A DNA stretch of 64,000 nt from Thermococcus chitonophagus (lineage in GTDB: Archaea > Methanobacteriota_B > Thermococci > Thermococcales > Thermococcaceae): positions 786,978 to 850,977 of the forward strand of contig NZ_CP015193.1 of the NCBI RefSeq assembly GCF_002214605.1. The letters run 5' to 3'. The notes beneath the pieces are model-generated. The model had not been told where the DNA came from. It ran no database searches and saw nothing but the letters and a program-made list of their open reading frames with translations. Shown one piece after another: positions 29,157 to 37,944 of this stretch (positions are counted from its first letter, which is position 1; every line of letters begins with the position of its first letter). A program made the position numbers and the translations under genes.

Positions 29157-30419
29157 ATGGTTGAGCAGGATCCATTTGAGATTGCTGTTAAGCAGTTAGA
29201 GAGGGCTGCTCAGTATATGAAGATAAGTGAGGAAGCCCTCGAATTCTTAAAGAGGCCTCAGAGGATTGTAGAGGTCACAATTCCCGTTGAGATGGATGAT
29301 GGCACCGTCAAAGTCTTCACAGGATTTAGAGTCCAGTACAACTGGGCTAGGGGTCCAACCAAGGGTGGAATTAGGTGGCACCCAGAGGAGACCCTCAGCA
29401 CAGTTAAGGCTCTCGCTGCTTGGATGACTTGGAAGACCGCTGTTATGGATCTCCCATACGGTGGAGGTAAGGGTGGAATTATCGTTGATCCCAAGAAGCT
29501 CTCAGACAGGGAGAAGGAGAGGCTCGCTAGGGGGTACATAAGGGCAATTTACGATGTTATAAGCCCATATGAGGACATTCCAGCTCCTGATGTTTACACC
29601 AACCCACAGATCATGGCATGGATGATGGATGAGTACGAGACCATAAGCAGGAGGAAGACTCCCGCATTCGGTATCATCACTGGAAAGCCACTCAGCATTG
29701 GAGGTTCACTTGGAAGGAACGAGGCTACCGCAAGAGGTGCATCCTATACCATAAGGGAGGCCGCAAAGGTTCTCGGATGGGATGACCTTAAGGGCAAGAC
29801 CATCGCAATCCAGGGTTACGGTAACGCCGGTTACTACTTAGCCAAGATAATGAGCGAGGACTACGGAATGAAGGTCGTTGCAGTTAGTGACAGTAAGGGT
29901 GGAATCTACAACCCAGATGGCCTCAACGCTGACGAAGTACTCAAGTGGAAGCAGGAACACGGTAGCGTTAAGGACTTCCCAGGAGCAACCAACATAACCA
30001 ACGAGGAGCTCCTCGAGCTTGAGGTTGACGTCCTAGCCCCGGCTGCAATTGAGGAGGTTATTACCAAGAAGAACGCCGACAACATAAAGGCCAAGATCGT
30101 CGCTGAGGTTGCAAACGGTCCAGTTACACCAGAGGCCGACGAGATACTCTTCGAGAAGGGAGTCCTACAGATACCTGACTTCCTCTGTAACGCAGGTGGA
30201 GTTACGGTCAGCTACTTCGAGTGGGTTCAGAACATAACTGGCTACTACTGGACGCTCGAAGAGGTCAGGGAGAAGCTCGACAAGAAGATGACCAAGGCAT
30301 TCTATGACGTCTACAACGTGGCGAAGGAGAAGAACATCCACATGAGAGACGCAGCCTACGTCGTTGCAGTTCAGAGAGTCTACCAGGCAATGCTTGACCG
30401 CGGTTGGGTTAAGCACTGA
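29157..30419 (+). CDS. gdhA: glutamate dehydrogenase
   Basis: Hexameric NADP-dependent enzyme interconverting glutamate and 2-oxoglutarate plus ammonia, very abundant in Pyrococcus. 420 residues from the known start [11 protein letters not shown]. Seen: [10 protein letters not shown], the catalytic Lys in [18 protein letters not shown], the nucleotide loop [13 protein letters not shown], and [18 protein letters not shown]. Codon use is strongly biased, in keeping with high expression. It is followed by a T-rich stretch (30420-30450) that would end transcription and then by lrpA. Confidence 0.98.
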   Translation: MVEQDPFEIAVKQLERAAQYMKISEEALEFLKRPQRIVEVTIPVEMDDGTVKVFTGFRVQYNWARGPTKGGIRWHPEETLSTVKALAAWMTWKTAVMDLPYGGGKGGIIVDPKKLSDREKERLARGYIRAIYDVISPYEDIPAPDVYTNPQIMAWMMDEYETISRRKTPAFGIITGKPLSIGGSLGRNEATARGASYTIREAAKVLGWDDLKGKTIAIQGYGNAGYYLAKIMSEDYGMKVVAVSDSKGGIYNPDGLNADEVLKWKQEHGSVKDFPGATNITNEELLELEVDVLAPAAIEEVITKKNADNIKAKIVAEVANGPVTPEADEILFEKGVLQIPDFLCNAGGVTVSYFEWVQNITGYYWTLEEVREKLDKKMTKAFYDVYNVAKEKNIHMRDAAYVVAVQRVYQAMLDRGWVKH

Positions 30420-30503
30420 TTTCTCTTCTTTCGATTTTCTAATAAATTCTTGTATTTCTGATAATTTTCCCTACCTAATTCTGCAATTATCGCAAACTTT
30501 AAA

Positions 30504-30528
30504 AACCAATACTTTATATACTTTGGTT
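30504..30528 (+). promoter_or_regulatory. lrpA promoter with dyad around the TATA box
   Basis: TTTATATA (30513-30520) is the TATA box, flanked symmetrically by AACCAA (30504-30509) and TTGGTT (30523-30528). Lrp proteins bind dyads and LrpA of P. furiosus is known to repress its own gene, so this is a plausible part of the autoregulatory site. Confidence 0.6.
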
Positions 30529-30556
30529 CTGAATTTATACTAAGGTGGTTCGAAAA

Positions 30557-30982
30557 ATGATAGATGAGAGGGATAAGATAATACTGGATATACTGGTAAA
30601 GGATGCGAGAACACCGTTCACGGAGATAGCTAAAAGACTGGGCATCAGCGAGACCGCTGTGAGGAAGAGGGTTAAAGCACTAGAGGAGAAGGGGATCATA
30701 GAGGGATATACAATAAGACTCAACCCAAAGAAACTCGGGTACTCCCTAGTGACGATCACTGGGGTTGATACTAGACCTGAAAAGCTCTTTGAAGTTGCAG
30801 AAAAGCTAAAGGAGTTTGACTTTGTAAGGGAACTCTACTTGTCCAGTGGAGACCACATGATAATGGCCATTATATGGGCAAGAGATGGGGAAGATCTTGC
30901 GGACATAATTTCAAACAAGATAGGAAAGATTGAGGGGGTAACAAAAGTTTGTCCAGCGATAATTCTTGAAAGGCTGAAGTAG
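30557..30982 (+). CDS. lrpA: transcription regulator LrpA (Lrp/AsnC family)
   Basis: DNA-binding protein of 141 residues. N-terminal helix-turn-helix ([20 protein letters not shown], residues about 20-39), then an RAM/ACT-like effector domain ([16 protein letters not shown] to the end). It is very close to P. furiosus LrpA, an autorepressor whose promoter has been mapped. The ATG at 30557 gives the known length and has GGTGG 10 bases upstream; the GTG four codons earlier is rejected. Its 3' end abuts an antisense-oriented sRNA candidate. Confidence 0.96.
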   Translation: MIDERDKIILDILVKDARTPFTEIAKRLGISETAVRKRVKALEEKGIIEGYTIRLNPKKLGYSLVTITGVDTRPEKLFEVAEKLKEFDFVRELYLSSGDHMIMAIIWARDGEDLADIISNKIGKIEGVTKVCPAIILERLK

Positions 30983-31037
30983 GCTCGGTTGCGAGGGTAG
31001 TCATCATCTCTCAGCTAGCGAAATTTTCCTCATTGCC
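30981..31037 (-). ncRNA. box C/D sRNA candidate with guide to 23S rRNA
   Basis: Minus strand: C box ATGAGGA (31027-31033, one mismatch), D' CTGA (31011-31014), C' ATGATGA (31001-31007, perfect), D box CCGA (30985-30988, one mismatch). Guides are 12 and 12 bases with a 3-base spacer, the canonical archaeal symmetry, and AGGC/GCCT form the terminal stem. The D' guide AAATTTCGCTAG is complementary over 10 bases to UAGCGAAAUU in domain IV of 23S rRNA (from memory), predicting methylation at the C equivalent to E. coli C1934. CTTTTAAGG near 31058-31066 is a fitting TATA box. Confidence 0.68.
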
Positions 31038-31100
31038 TTTACATTTTCAATAGTTAAACCTTAAAAGCGCATGGGTTAGCTTATTCTGAGGTGGGTTTTA

Positions 31101-31622
31101 ATGGTGGTGTATGAGCTTAACGGTAAAAGGCCTAAAATTCATCCAACGGCATTCGTGGACGAGAATGCTGTTGTAATTGGGGATGTAGTTCTTGAAGAGA
31201 AGACAAGCGTCTGGCCCTCAGCCGTTTTGAGGGGAGATATAGAGCAGATATACGTAGGGAAGTACTCAAACATCCAAGATAACGTTAGCATTCATACCTC
31301 TCATGGTTTACCGACTGAAATAGGGGAATACGTTACAATAGGTCACAATGCTGTTGTTCACGGTGCTAAAGTTGGCAATTACGTTATAATAGGAATGGGT
31401 GCGGTAATTCTCGATGGAGCGAAGATTGGGGATCACGTGATAATAGGCGCAGGTGCTCTCGTACCTCCAAACAAGGAGATCCCTGATTATAGCCTCGTAA
31501 TAGGTATTCCAGGAAAAGTCGTGAGGCAGTTAACTGAGGAAGAGATTGAGTGGACGAAGAAGAATGCCGAGATCTATATGGAGCTTGCCGAGAAACACAT
31601 GAAGGGGAGAAAGAGAATATGA
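31101..31622 (+). CDS. gamma-class carbonic anhydrase-like protein
   Basis: Left-handed beta-helix protein of 173 residues with hexapeptide repeats (VVIGDVVLEEKTSVWPSAVL onward) and the zinc histidines in SIHTSHG, IGHNAVVHG; three such His come from adjacent subunits in the trimer. Structures from Pyrococcus show metal and a carbonic anhydrase-like site. The shared AT-rich block CCTTAAAAG at 31058-31066 could drive both this gene and the sRNA on the opposite strand. Confidence 0.9.
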   Translation: MVVYELNGKRPKIHPTAFVDENAVVIGDVVLEEKTSVWPSAVLRGDIEQIYVGKYSNIQDNVSIHTSHGLPTEIGEYVTIGHNAVVHGAKVGNYVIIGMGAVILDGAKIGDHVIIGAGALVPPNKEIPDYSLVIGIPGKVVRQLTEEEIEWTKKNAEIYMELAEKHMKGRKRI

Positions 31623-32413
31623 TCTACAGACTTATATCCCATGTTCCTCACATAATTTTTAAGCCGGCATACGACTTATACGAGAGGTACCTGCTAGAGA
31701 AAGTTAAAAGTGGAAATTTGCCAAGACATGTAGCTATAATAATGGATGGAAACAGAAGATGGGCTAGAAAGCTTGAAAAGCCTCCATGGTATGGCCACTT
31801 ATTTGGTTCTAGAAAGCTTGAGGAAATACTTGAATGGTGCCGCGAGCTGGGCATAAGGATACTCACCGTTTACGCATTTTCAACTGAGAACTTTAAGAGA
31901 TCAAGAGAGGAGGTAAACAGATTAATGCAACTTTTTGAGGAAAAGTTCAGAGAGCTTGTTAAAGACAGGAGGGTTCATGAATATGGGATAAGGGTTAATG
32001 TCATCGGACGAAAAGAACTTCTCCCAAAAAACGTTAGAGAGGCTGCTGAAGAAGCGGAGAGGGTAACTCGAAAGTACAACAACTACGTCCTTAACATAGC
32101 CTTGGCTTATGGTGGAAGGAGCGAGATAGTTGATGCCGTTAAGGAAATAGTTAAGGATGTTATGAGCGGGAAGCTTGACGTTAATGATATAGATGAAGAC
32201 CTCCTAAAAAAGTACTTGTACGTGCCAAATATGCCTGATCCGGACATTGTAATTAGAACAGGAGGGGAGGTAAGGATAAGCAATTTTCTGCTCTATCAGA
32301 TAGCATACAGTGAACTATTCTTCGTTGATGTGTACTTTCCCGAGTTTAGGAAGATAGATTTCTTGAGGATAATAAGGGAGTATCAGAAAAGGGAAAGGAG
32401 ATTCGGCCGCTAA
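31619..32413 (+). CDS. uppS: cis-prenyltransferase (undecaprenyl/dolichyl diphosphate synthase type)
   Basis: Builds long-chain polyprenyl diphosphate by cis addition of IPP, the precursor of the dolichol carrier for N-glycosylation. 264 residues from ATG 31619, which overlaps the preceding stop (ATGA). Motifs: HVAIIMDGNRRWAR, GHLFGSRKLEEIL, TVYAFSTENFKRS, ALAYGGRSEI and PDPDIVIRTGGEVRISNFL. It links functionally to the mevalonate genes at the window start and the glycosyltransferases. Confidence 0.93.
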   Translation: MIYRLISHVPHIIFKPAYDLYERYLLEKVKSGNLPRHVAIIMDGNRRWARKLEKPPWYGHLFGSRKLEEILEWCRELGIRILTVYAFSTENFKRSREEVNRLMQLFEEKFRELVKDRRVHEYGIRVNVIGRKELLPKNVREAAEEAERVTRKYNNYVLNIALAYGGRSEIVDAVKEIVKDVMSGKLDVNDIDEDLLKKYLYVPNMPDPDIVIRTGGEVRISNFLLYQIAYSELFFVDVYFPEFRKIDFLRIIREYQKRERRFGR

Positions 32414-32958
32414 TCTTCGCATCCACCACAGAATTCTGGGAATAGTTCTTCTAAGAACTGCCTGACCCTCTCCTTTGAGAGTTTAAACTGTCTTATCTTT
32501 ATTATCCCCTTCTCCTGGGCTTCTTTGAGCAACATTTCGGTAACCTTATTTGGATACATCTCTTCGTATACTATTTCCTTTATCCCCGCGTTTATCAGGA
32601 GCTTGAAGCAGGTGTCACAGGGAAAGTGTGTGACATAGAGGGTCGCCCCTTCTAAACTTATTCCCTTTCTGGCGGCCATGGCTATTACATTCTGCTCTGC
32701 ATGGACTGCTCTATGACAGTGCCCGTCGACTAGAATGCACCCAACGTCAATACAGTGATCCATATTCCTGGGGGCCCCATTGTAACCTGTTGCGAGGATA
32801 TAGCCGTCTTTAACTGCTACTGCCCCGACTCTCAACCGCGGACACGTTGCCCTTAAAGAAACTAGCTTTGCTATAAGCATAAAGTATTCATCCTTAGTCG
32901 GCCGGATCTTCTTTATCCTCTCGGCCTTTTCCTTATCTAAGAATATCTCAATGCTCAT
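32410..32958 (-). CDS. deoxycytidylate (dCMP) deaminase
   Basis: Zinc deaminase of 182 residues that makes dUMP from dCMP for thymidylate synthesis. Active-site motifs HAE (86-88) and PCDTC (113-117) are intact, along with GYNGAPRNMDHC, characteristic of dCMP rather than cytidine deaminase. The additional Cys/His cluster (residues 68-82) is typical of the second zinc site. A TATA element on the minus strand (TTTTTATAAAC, about 32979-32988) is close, so the leader is very short. Confidence 0.9.
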   Translation of the reverse strand: MSIEIFLDKEKAERIKKIRPTKDEYFMLIAKLVSLRATCPRLRVGAVAVKDGYILATGYNGAPRNMDHCIDVGCILVDGHCHRAVHAEQNVIAMAARKGISLEGATLYVTHFPCDTCFKLLINAGIKEIVYEEMYPNKVTEMLLKEAQEKGIIKIRQFKLSKERVRQFLEELFPEFCGGCED

Positions 32959-32990
32959 GATTTTTGGTCATGAGAATAAGTTTATAAAAA

Positions 32991-33525
32991 TTAGTTGAGC
33001 TCGTATATCCTGTACATATCAACTATCGCCATTATCCTTGCAATTCTCTCGTCATAAGAGGGATGAGTGCTGACAAGGGTTGTTATATAGAACCTCTCTT
33101 CTTTCTTCCTCTCGAGTTGAGGTTGTATAGTTGGTAAGGGAATATCATTTGATCTCAATATTGTCTCGTAGTACTTTAACTCCTCAAGAGCATTCTTTAA
33201 TGCATACGGGACTTCTGCTATCCTAAGGGCCACATTATCTGCCCTAAATTCCCGCTTTCTTAAGAATCTATGGAGATAGAAGTAATATGCTATTAAGTTA
33301 AACAAGGAGAGAATCCTTGCCATAGGAGATTCCCCTAATGCGATTATGGCTATTGTTATCTTCCCACGTAAGCTTTGAAAATCTATTTTTAGGAAGTTTC
33401 AATTTCAACGAGACTCTATACAGAAAGACTAATCCTACTAGAACGAAGAGAGAAATAACCAAACCCACTCTTCCTAGTGTTATGATTGCTAGCATCAATT
33501 GGAAAAGGAATATCCAATAGAGCAT
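32991..33525 (-). pseudogene. decayed M48-family membrane metallopeptidase
   Basis: Two overlapping frames together look like an HtpX/M48 protease that has been broken. The first (from ATG 33525, after GTGATCAGGG) gives two membrane spans, then must shift frame around 33385 into a second frame reading ITIAIIALGESPMARIL, two more spans, and RKREFRADNVAL, the downstream zinc-ligand region of M48 enzymes. The HExxH motif that should lie between the span pairs is absent in every frame, so a segment of some tens of codons is also missing. The C-terminal STHPSYDERI, typical of M48, is preserved. It lies immediately behind the BlaI-like gene. Confidence 0.65.
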
Positions 33526-33898
33526 CCCTGATCACTTTTTTAATTTTTGACAAGTAAGCGTATGTTGCCTCTCTAAAGTTTGCCATCAGTGATTCTATTA
33601 TCTTCTCCACCACTTTCCTCTCAAACTCTTCTCTCGTCGTTGTTATTGTATATACATATCTAATTCCTCCTCTCCCTCTTTCCATTCTCCTTTTTAGCAA
33701 TCCTTTCTCACAGAGTCTGTTCATCAATATGCTGACTGTGGATCTCCTAAGCTCGGGATATTTCTTCTTCATGTGCTCATAAACTTCCCCTGCGGTGGCC
33801 TCCTGAATATCCCACATATATTCCATGATCTCGGCTTCCAACGCTGGAAGAACAGCCTTTATACCCTTTTGATTAAGCTTGAATTCACTAGGTTCCAT
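33416..33898 (-). CDS. BlaI/MecI-family transcription repressor, probably with frameshifted tail
   Basis: Winged-helix regulator. Residues 1-125 fit the family: ALEAEIMEYMWDIQEATAGE, YPELRRSTVSILMNRLCEKG and RRMERGRGGIRYVYTI. The last 35 residues, beyond LSKIKK, read through the start of the protease gene in the wrong frame and have no family character. An A-run (33536-33541, complement strand) sits exactly where one base fewer would give a TGA immediately after KIKK, nine bases before the protease ATG. BlaI proteins usually pair with a membrane metallopeptidase sensor; here that partner is degenerate. GGGGGGAT precedes the ATG. Confidence 0.78.
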   Translation of the reverse strand: MEPSEFKLNQKGIKAVLPALEAEIMEYMWDIQEATAGEVYEHMKKKYPELRRSTVSILMNRLCEKGLLKRRMERGRGGIRYVYTITTTREEFERKVVEKIIESLMANFREATYAYLSKIKKVIRDALLDIPFPIDASNHNTRKSGFGYFSLRSSRISLSV

Positions 33899-33941
33899 GA
33901 GGTATCCCCCCAGTATATTGGGTATTATTGCTCTTTGGAAA

Positions 33942-34298
33942 TTAAGGTTTTCGCTTTACCATGTCTTCAATTTCCTTCAACTTAATTCCAACTTCCCTTG
34001 TTAGCTCTGTTATCTCCCTCTCTATCCTATCTATGTCAAGGTATAGTTTAAAGAGAAGCAAGTAGGCAAGGCCTATCATGGAAGCAAAGAGTGCATCTAA
34101 ACCTCTTCTTAACCCAAGTATCTTCTGGATTTCCGTTGATATCCTAACGGGAGCTAGCGAGATTATCAGAAGTACAATAAAGAAAAGTTCCCATGTTATC
34201 AGGTCCGAGAGCTCTAGCTTCTGATCCCTGAACTTCAAGAATACATATATCATTAGCCCTCCAATAATTACCAAGGCTATGTACTGGATTGTGTACAT
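33942..34298 (-). CDS. DUF2304-family membrane protein
   Basis: Protein of 118 residues with three hydrophobic segments (about 3-20, 35-53 and 63-83) and a charged helical tail. DUF2304 proteins usually lie beside GT2 glycosyltransferases, as here. ATG at 34298 follows GGAGGTG at 34306-34312, which is inside the end of the GT2 gene; the two genes are translationally linked. Role in sugar transfer or flipping is inferred. Confidence 0.75.
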   Translation of the reverse strand: MYTIQYIALVIIGGLMIYVFLKFRDQKLELSDLITWELFFIVLLIISLAPVRISTEIQKILGLRRGLDALFASMIGLAYLLLFKLYLDIDRIEREITELTREVGIKLKEIEDMVKRKP

Positions 34299-34303
34299 GA
34301 GCA

Positions 34304-35158
34304 TCACCTCCTAAATACATCCAATAGCAGATTAATGGCAATTCTAATGCCTTCAATGACGTTCGTTCCTTTTTTCATGGAGTACTCTGTGTAGACTGCT
34401 TTTATAGGGACTTCCTTTATTCTGCACTTATTTCTTGCTGCCTTCATTATTATCTCGCTCGAAACAGCGTACCTATCACACGTTATCTTGATTTTCCTTG
34501 CACACTCGGCAGAGATTGCTCTTAATCCGCTTTGAGTGTCAGAGATATATTTCATTGAGAATATGGCAGTAATTAAATCTAATCCAATATTACCTATCCT
34601 CTTTATTATGGGCATCTGAGATACGTCTCCCTTTAACCTACTTCCAATTGCCATATCGGCTTTTCCTTCAACAACAGGCTTCATAACTCTCAGGGCGTCC
34701 TCAACAAGGTGCTGGCCATCTGCATCAAACGTCACAATTATTCTTGCACCTTTCTTTAATGCATATGCTATCCCAGTCCCAAGGGCTCCTCCCAATCCCC
34801 TGTTTATTAAGTGAGTAACGACGTTGACACCTTTAGATTTCGCTATTTCCTCTGTTCTATCCGAGCTTCCGTCGTTCACAACTATTATTCTCTCAGGAGG
34901 AAAGACTGCAAGAAGGGAATCCAGAACTTGTCCTATGGTTTTTTCCTCATTATATGCGGGAACCACTACATAGGTTCCCCTTAGCCTGAGTAGTATGTCT
35001 CGAAGGGAAGATATGGATGTGCCCTCATATTTCACTCCCCTAACTTCAACGAAATACTTGCCAACGAATGGTAAGTCATCTTTATCTTCAACTTTTATGC
35101 CGAGGGATTCAAGAAACCCGGAAAGCTCTCTCTCGGCTCTTACATTCTCCAGCCTCAC
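34304..35158 (-). CDS. family 2 glycosyltransferase with N-terminal extension
   Basis: Protein of 284 residues. GT2 domain from about residue 61: VVVPAYNEEKTIGQVLDSLL, IVVNDGSSDRTEEIA, FDADGQHLVEDAL and SDTQSGLRAI, so it probably makes a dolichyl-phosphate sugar. Ahead of it is an unrecognised domain of about 60 residues. I start at GTG 35158 (GGTGAAGGGAAC before it), because the longer TTG frame to 35197 would contain the TATA box TTTATAAA (about 35182-35190). Confidence 0.82.
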   Translation of the reverse strand: MRLENVRAERELSGFLESLGIKVEDKDDLPFVGKYFVEVRGVKYEGTSISSLRDILLRLRGTYVVVPAYNEEKTIGQVLDSLLAVFPPERIIVVNDGSSDRTEEIAKSKGVNVVTHLINRGLGGALGTGIAYALKKGARIIVTFDADGQHLVEDALRVMKPVVEGKADMAIGSRLKGDVSQMPIIKRIGNIGLDLITAIFSMKYISDTQSGLRAISAECARKIKITCDRYAVSSEIIMKAARNKCRIKEVPIKAVYTEYSMKKGTNVIEGIRIAINLLLDVFRR

Positions 35159-35230
35159 GTTCCCTTCACCATGCCAAACCTTTATAAATTGGCCCAATTT
35201 TTAAACCTTTGTACGTGAGAGGTGAGGAAA

Positions 35231-36475
35231 ATGACCCAGCGTGACGCTCAACTTTATGAATTAAAGAAGAAGATTGACGAGCTCAAGAAGATCAGGGGGA
35301 GAGGAACGGAGTTAATCTCACTCTATATTCCTGCCGGTTACGACATAAGCAAGGTTATGCAGCAACTTAGGGAGGAGTATAGTACAGCACAGAACATAAA
35401 ATCAAAGACCACGCGAAAGAACGTGCTTGGAGCCCTTGAAAGGGCAATGCAGCACCTTAAGCTTTACAAACAAACGCCGGAGAATGGATTAGCTTTATTC
35501 GTGGGTAACGTTAGTGAGATGGAGGGAGTCACGGACATAAGACTTTGGGCAATAATTCCGCCAGAGCCCCTGAACGTTAGGTTGTATCGATGTGATCAAA
35601 CATTTGTTACTGAGCCCCTTGAAGAGATGCTTAGGGTCAAGGATGCTTACGGCTTAATTACTGTTGAGAAGAATGAGGCAACTATAGGGCTTCTCAGGGG
35701 CAAGAGAATTGAGGTTCTTGATGAGTTAACCTCTAATGTCCCAGGAAAGACAAGAGCTGGAGGTCAGTCGGCTCGAAGATACGAGAGGATTAGGGAACAA
35801 GAAACCCATGAGTTCATGAAGAGAATTGGGGAGCATGCAAACAGGGCCTTTCTTCCACTCCTTGAGAAAGGCGAGCTCAAGGGCATAATAATTGGAGGTC
35901 CTGGGCCAACGAAAGAGGAATTCGTTGAAGGGGACTACCTGCACCACGAGCTTAAGAAGAAGATAATTGGAGTTGTAGATATTAGTTACCATGGCGAGTA
36001 TGGGCTCAGGGAGCTAGTGGCCAAGGCCGCCGACATACTCAGGGATCATGAAGTTATAAGGGAGAGAAACCTCGTCAATGAATTCCTCAAGCACGTCGTT
36101 AAGGACACGGGCCTTGCGACCTACGGTGAGAGGGAAGTCAGGAAAGCATTAGAGATAGGGGCCGTAGATACCCTACTGATAAGCGAAGGCTACAACAAGG
36201 TCAGGGTTAGAGCCAAGTGCAACAACTGCGGCTGGGAAGAGCTTAAGACCATGAGTGAGGAGGACTTTGAGGTTTACAAAAGAAAGCTGAACAGGTGCCC
36301 CAAGTGCGGAAGCCAGAACCTAAGCTTCGAGAAGTGGGATGTGGCTGAGGAATTAATAAAAATGGCAGAGGAATCGGGAGCAAATGTTGAAATTATCTCC
36401 CTTGACACTGAGGAAGGTCAGCAGTTCTACAGGGCGTTCGGTGGACTTGGGGCTATATTGAGATTCAAGATTTAG
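35231..36475 (+). CDS. prf1: peptide chain release factor aRF1
   Basis: Recognises all three stop codons and triggers peptidyl-tRNA hydrolysis. 414 residues. NIKS, the stop-recognition motif, is at about residues 57-60; GGQ for hydrolysis lies in [13 protein letters not shown] near 180; the C-terminal domain carries a CNNCGW and CPKCGS zinc ribbon. The ATG at 35231 follows GAGGTGAGG. TATA-like TTTTTAAACC is at about 35197-35206. Convergent with trpB2 with an 11-base overlap. Confidence 0.97.
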   Translation: MTQRDAQLYELKKKIDELKKIRGRGTELISLYIPAGYDISKVMQQLREEYSTAQNIKSKTTRKNVLGALERAMQHLKLYKQTPENGLALFVGNVSEMEGVTDIRLWAIIPPEPLNVRLYRCDQTFVTEPLEEMLRVKDAYGLITVEKNEATIGLLRGKRIEVLDELTSNVPGKTRAGGQSARRYERIREQETHEFMKRIGEHANRAFLPLLEKGELKGIIIGGPGPTKEEFVEGDYLHHELKKKIIGVVDISYHGEYGLRELVAKAADILRDHEVIRERNLVNEFLKHVVKDTGLATYGEREVRKALEIGAVDTLLISEGYNKVRVRAKCNNCGWEELKTMSEEDFEVYKRKLNRCPKCGSQNLSFEKWDVAEELIKMAEESGANVEIISLDTEEGQQFYRAFGGLGAILRFKI

Positions 36476-37796
36476 CGCTCAGGATTGGGAATTCTTCTGG
36501 CTCATAATCCTCCAATTTTCCATCTAAGAAGTCTTCGTAACCCTTTAGGTCTAAAAGACCATGTCCGCTGAGGTTGAACAATATGACGATTTCTTTGCCT
36601 TCTTTTTTCGCTTCTAATGCCTTATCTATTGCAGCTTTTACGGCATGTGCGCTTTCTGGGGCCGGAACTATCCCCTCGGCCTTTGCAAAGAGCACGGCTG
36701 CTTCAAAGACCTCAGTCTGGTGGTAGGCTATTGGCTTGACTATTCCGTGGTTAAGTAGAATGCTCAGGGTTGGTGCCAGTCCGTGATACCTCAATCCTCC
36801 AGCATGAATTGGGGGAACATAATAGGTGTGCCCTAAGGTGTGCATTTTCATCTTTGGCGTCAGCCTTCCGGAGTCTCCATAATCGTAGGTGTAAACTCCT
36901 CTCGTCATGCTGGGGGCTGCTCTTGGTTCCACCGCTATGAATTCGTAATCTGCCTTTCCATCGAGTACATCCTTCACGAAGGGATACGCTAGGCCAGCAA
37001 AGTTGCTTCCTCCTCCTACACATCCGATTATAACGTCGGGCTCCTCGAACTCCTTCATCTGCTCTTTAGCCTCGAGCCCAATAACCGTTTGGTGCAGTAG
37101 GACGTGATTTAAGACACTACCAAGGGAGTACCTAGCCTTTTCGTCCTTGAGAACGTCCTCAATTGCCTCACTTATTGCAATCCCCAAGCTACCCGGATGA
37201 TCAGGATTCTCTTTCAAGAACTTCCTCCCAATCTCCGTATTTTCGCTTGGACTTGGGAATATTTCCGCACCGTAAACCCTCATGAGTGTCTTCCTGTATG
37301 GTTTCTGGTAATAGCTGGCCCTAGCCATATAGACCCTAACTTTCAGACCCATTAGAGCCCCGGCAAGGCTTAGTGCAGTTCCCCACTGGCCTGCACCGGT
37401 CTCTGTAACCAGCCTTTCTATCCCCTGCTTCTTCGCGTAGTAGGCTTGGGCTAAGGCGGTGTTTATCTTGTGGCTTCCGGTAACGGTTGCGCCTTCGTAC
37501 TTGAAGTATATCCTCGCTGGAGTGCCCAATATTTTCTCAAGGTTTGTTGCCCTGAAAAGGGGCGTTGGCCTGCCTATCTTTGAGTACATCTCCCTAACTT
37601 TCTTTGGTATCTCAATGTATCTTTCTTGGCTCATCTCTTGTTTTACGAGCTCCTCTGCAAAGATTCTCTTTAACTTTTCTGGGTTTATTGGTTCGTTGGT
37701 TTCTGGATCTAGAGGAGGTGCTAGGGGTTCTGGTAGATCTGGCAGTATATTATACCATTTCCTGGGTATTTTACCATCTGGGAGAACTACTTTCAT
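36465..37796 (-). CDS. trpB2: tryptophan synthase beta chain 2 (TrpB2)
   Basis: PLP enzyme of 443 residues that makes tryptophan from indole and serine without strict need for TrpA; the B2 subfamily has a longer N-terminal region, as here. PLP Lys is in [29 protein letters not shown] and [13 protein letters not shown] are the substrate and phosphate loops. GGAGGTGATTTC precedes the ATG. No other trp genes lie nearby, in line with TrpB2 acting alone or in salvage. Confidence 0.95.
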   Translation of the reverse strand: MKVVLPDGKIPRKWYNILPDLPEPLAPPLDPETNEPINPEKLKRIFAEELVKQEMSQERYIEIPKKVREMYSKIGRPTPLFRATNLEKILGTPARIYFKYEGATVTGSHKINTALAQAYYAKKQGIERLVTETGAGQWGTALSLAGALMGLKVRVYMARASYYQKPYRKTLMRVYGAEIFPSPSENTEIGRKFLKENPDHPGSLGIAISEAIEDVLKDEKARYSLGSVLNHVLLHQTVIGLEAKEQMKEFEEPDVIIGCVGGGSNFAGLAYPFVKDVLDGKADYEFIAVEPRAAPSMTRGVYTYDYGDSGRLTPKMKMHTLGHTYYVPPIHAGGLRYHGLAPTLSILLNHGIVKPIAYHQTEVFEAAVLFAKAEGIVPAPESAHAVKAAIDKALEAKKEGKEIVILFNLSGHGLLDLKGYEDFLDGKLEDYEPEEFPILSAKS

Positions 37797-37944
37797 GAAA
37801 TCACCTCCGGGAGAATAGCCTCTACTCTAATGGGAGCTCCAAAAACAAGCCCCCCTATTCAAGCCAAAAACGATCACTCCTGCATGTCATGGAGCATCGA
37901 AGAAAAGGAAAAGTAAACATTAAAAAATGTTTGGACAGGTAAAG

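Noticed and set aside
34304-35197. TTG start at 35197 for the GT2 gene
   Set aside because: The TATA box would be inside the coding region; GTG 35158 has a proper ribosome binding site.
37797-37944. Possible leader or attenuator for trpB2
   Set aside because: No leader peptide with Trp codons, no stable alternating stems; only short palindromes such as GGAGCTCC.
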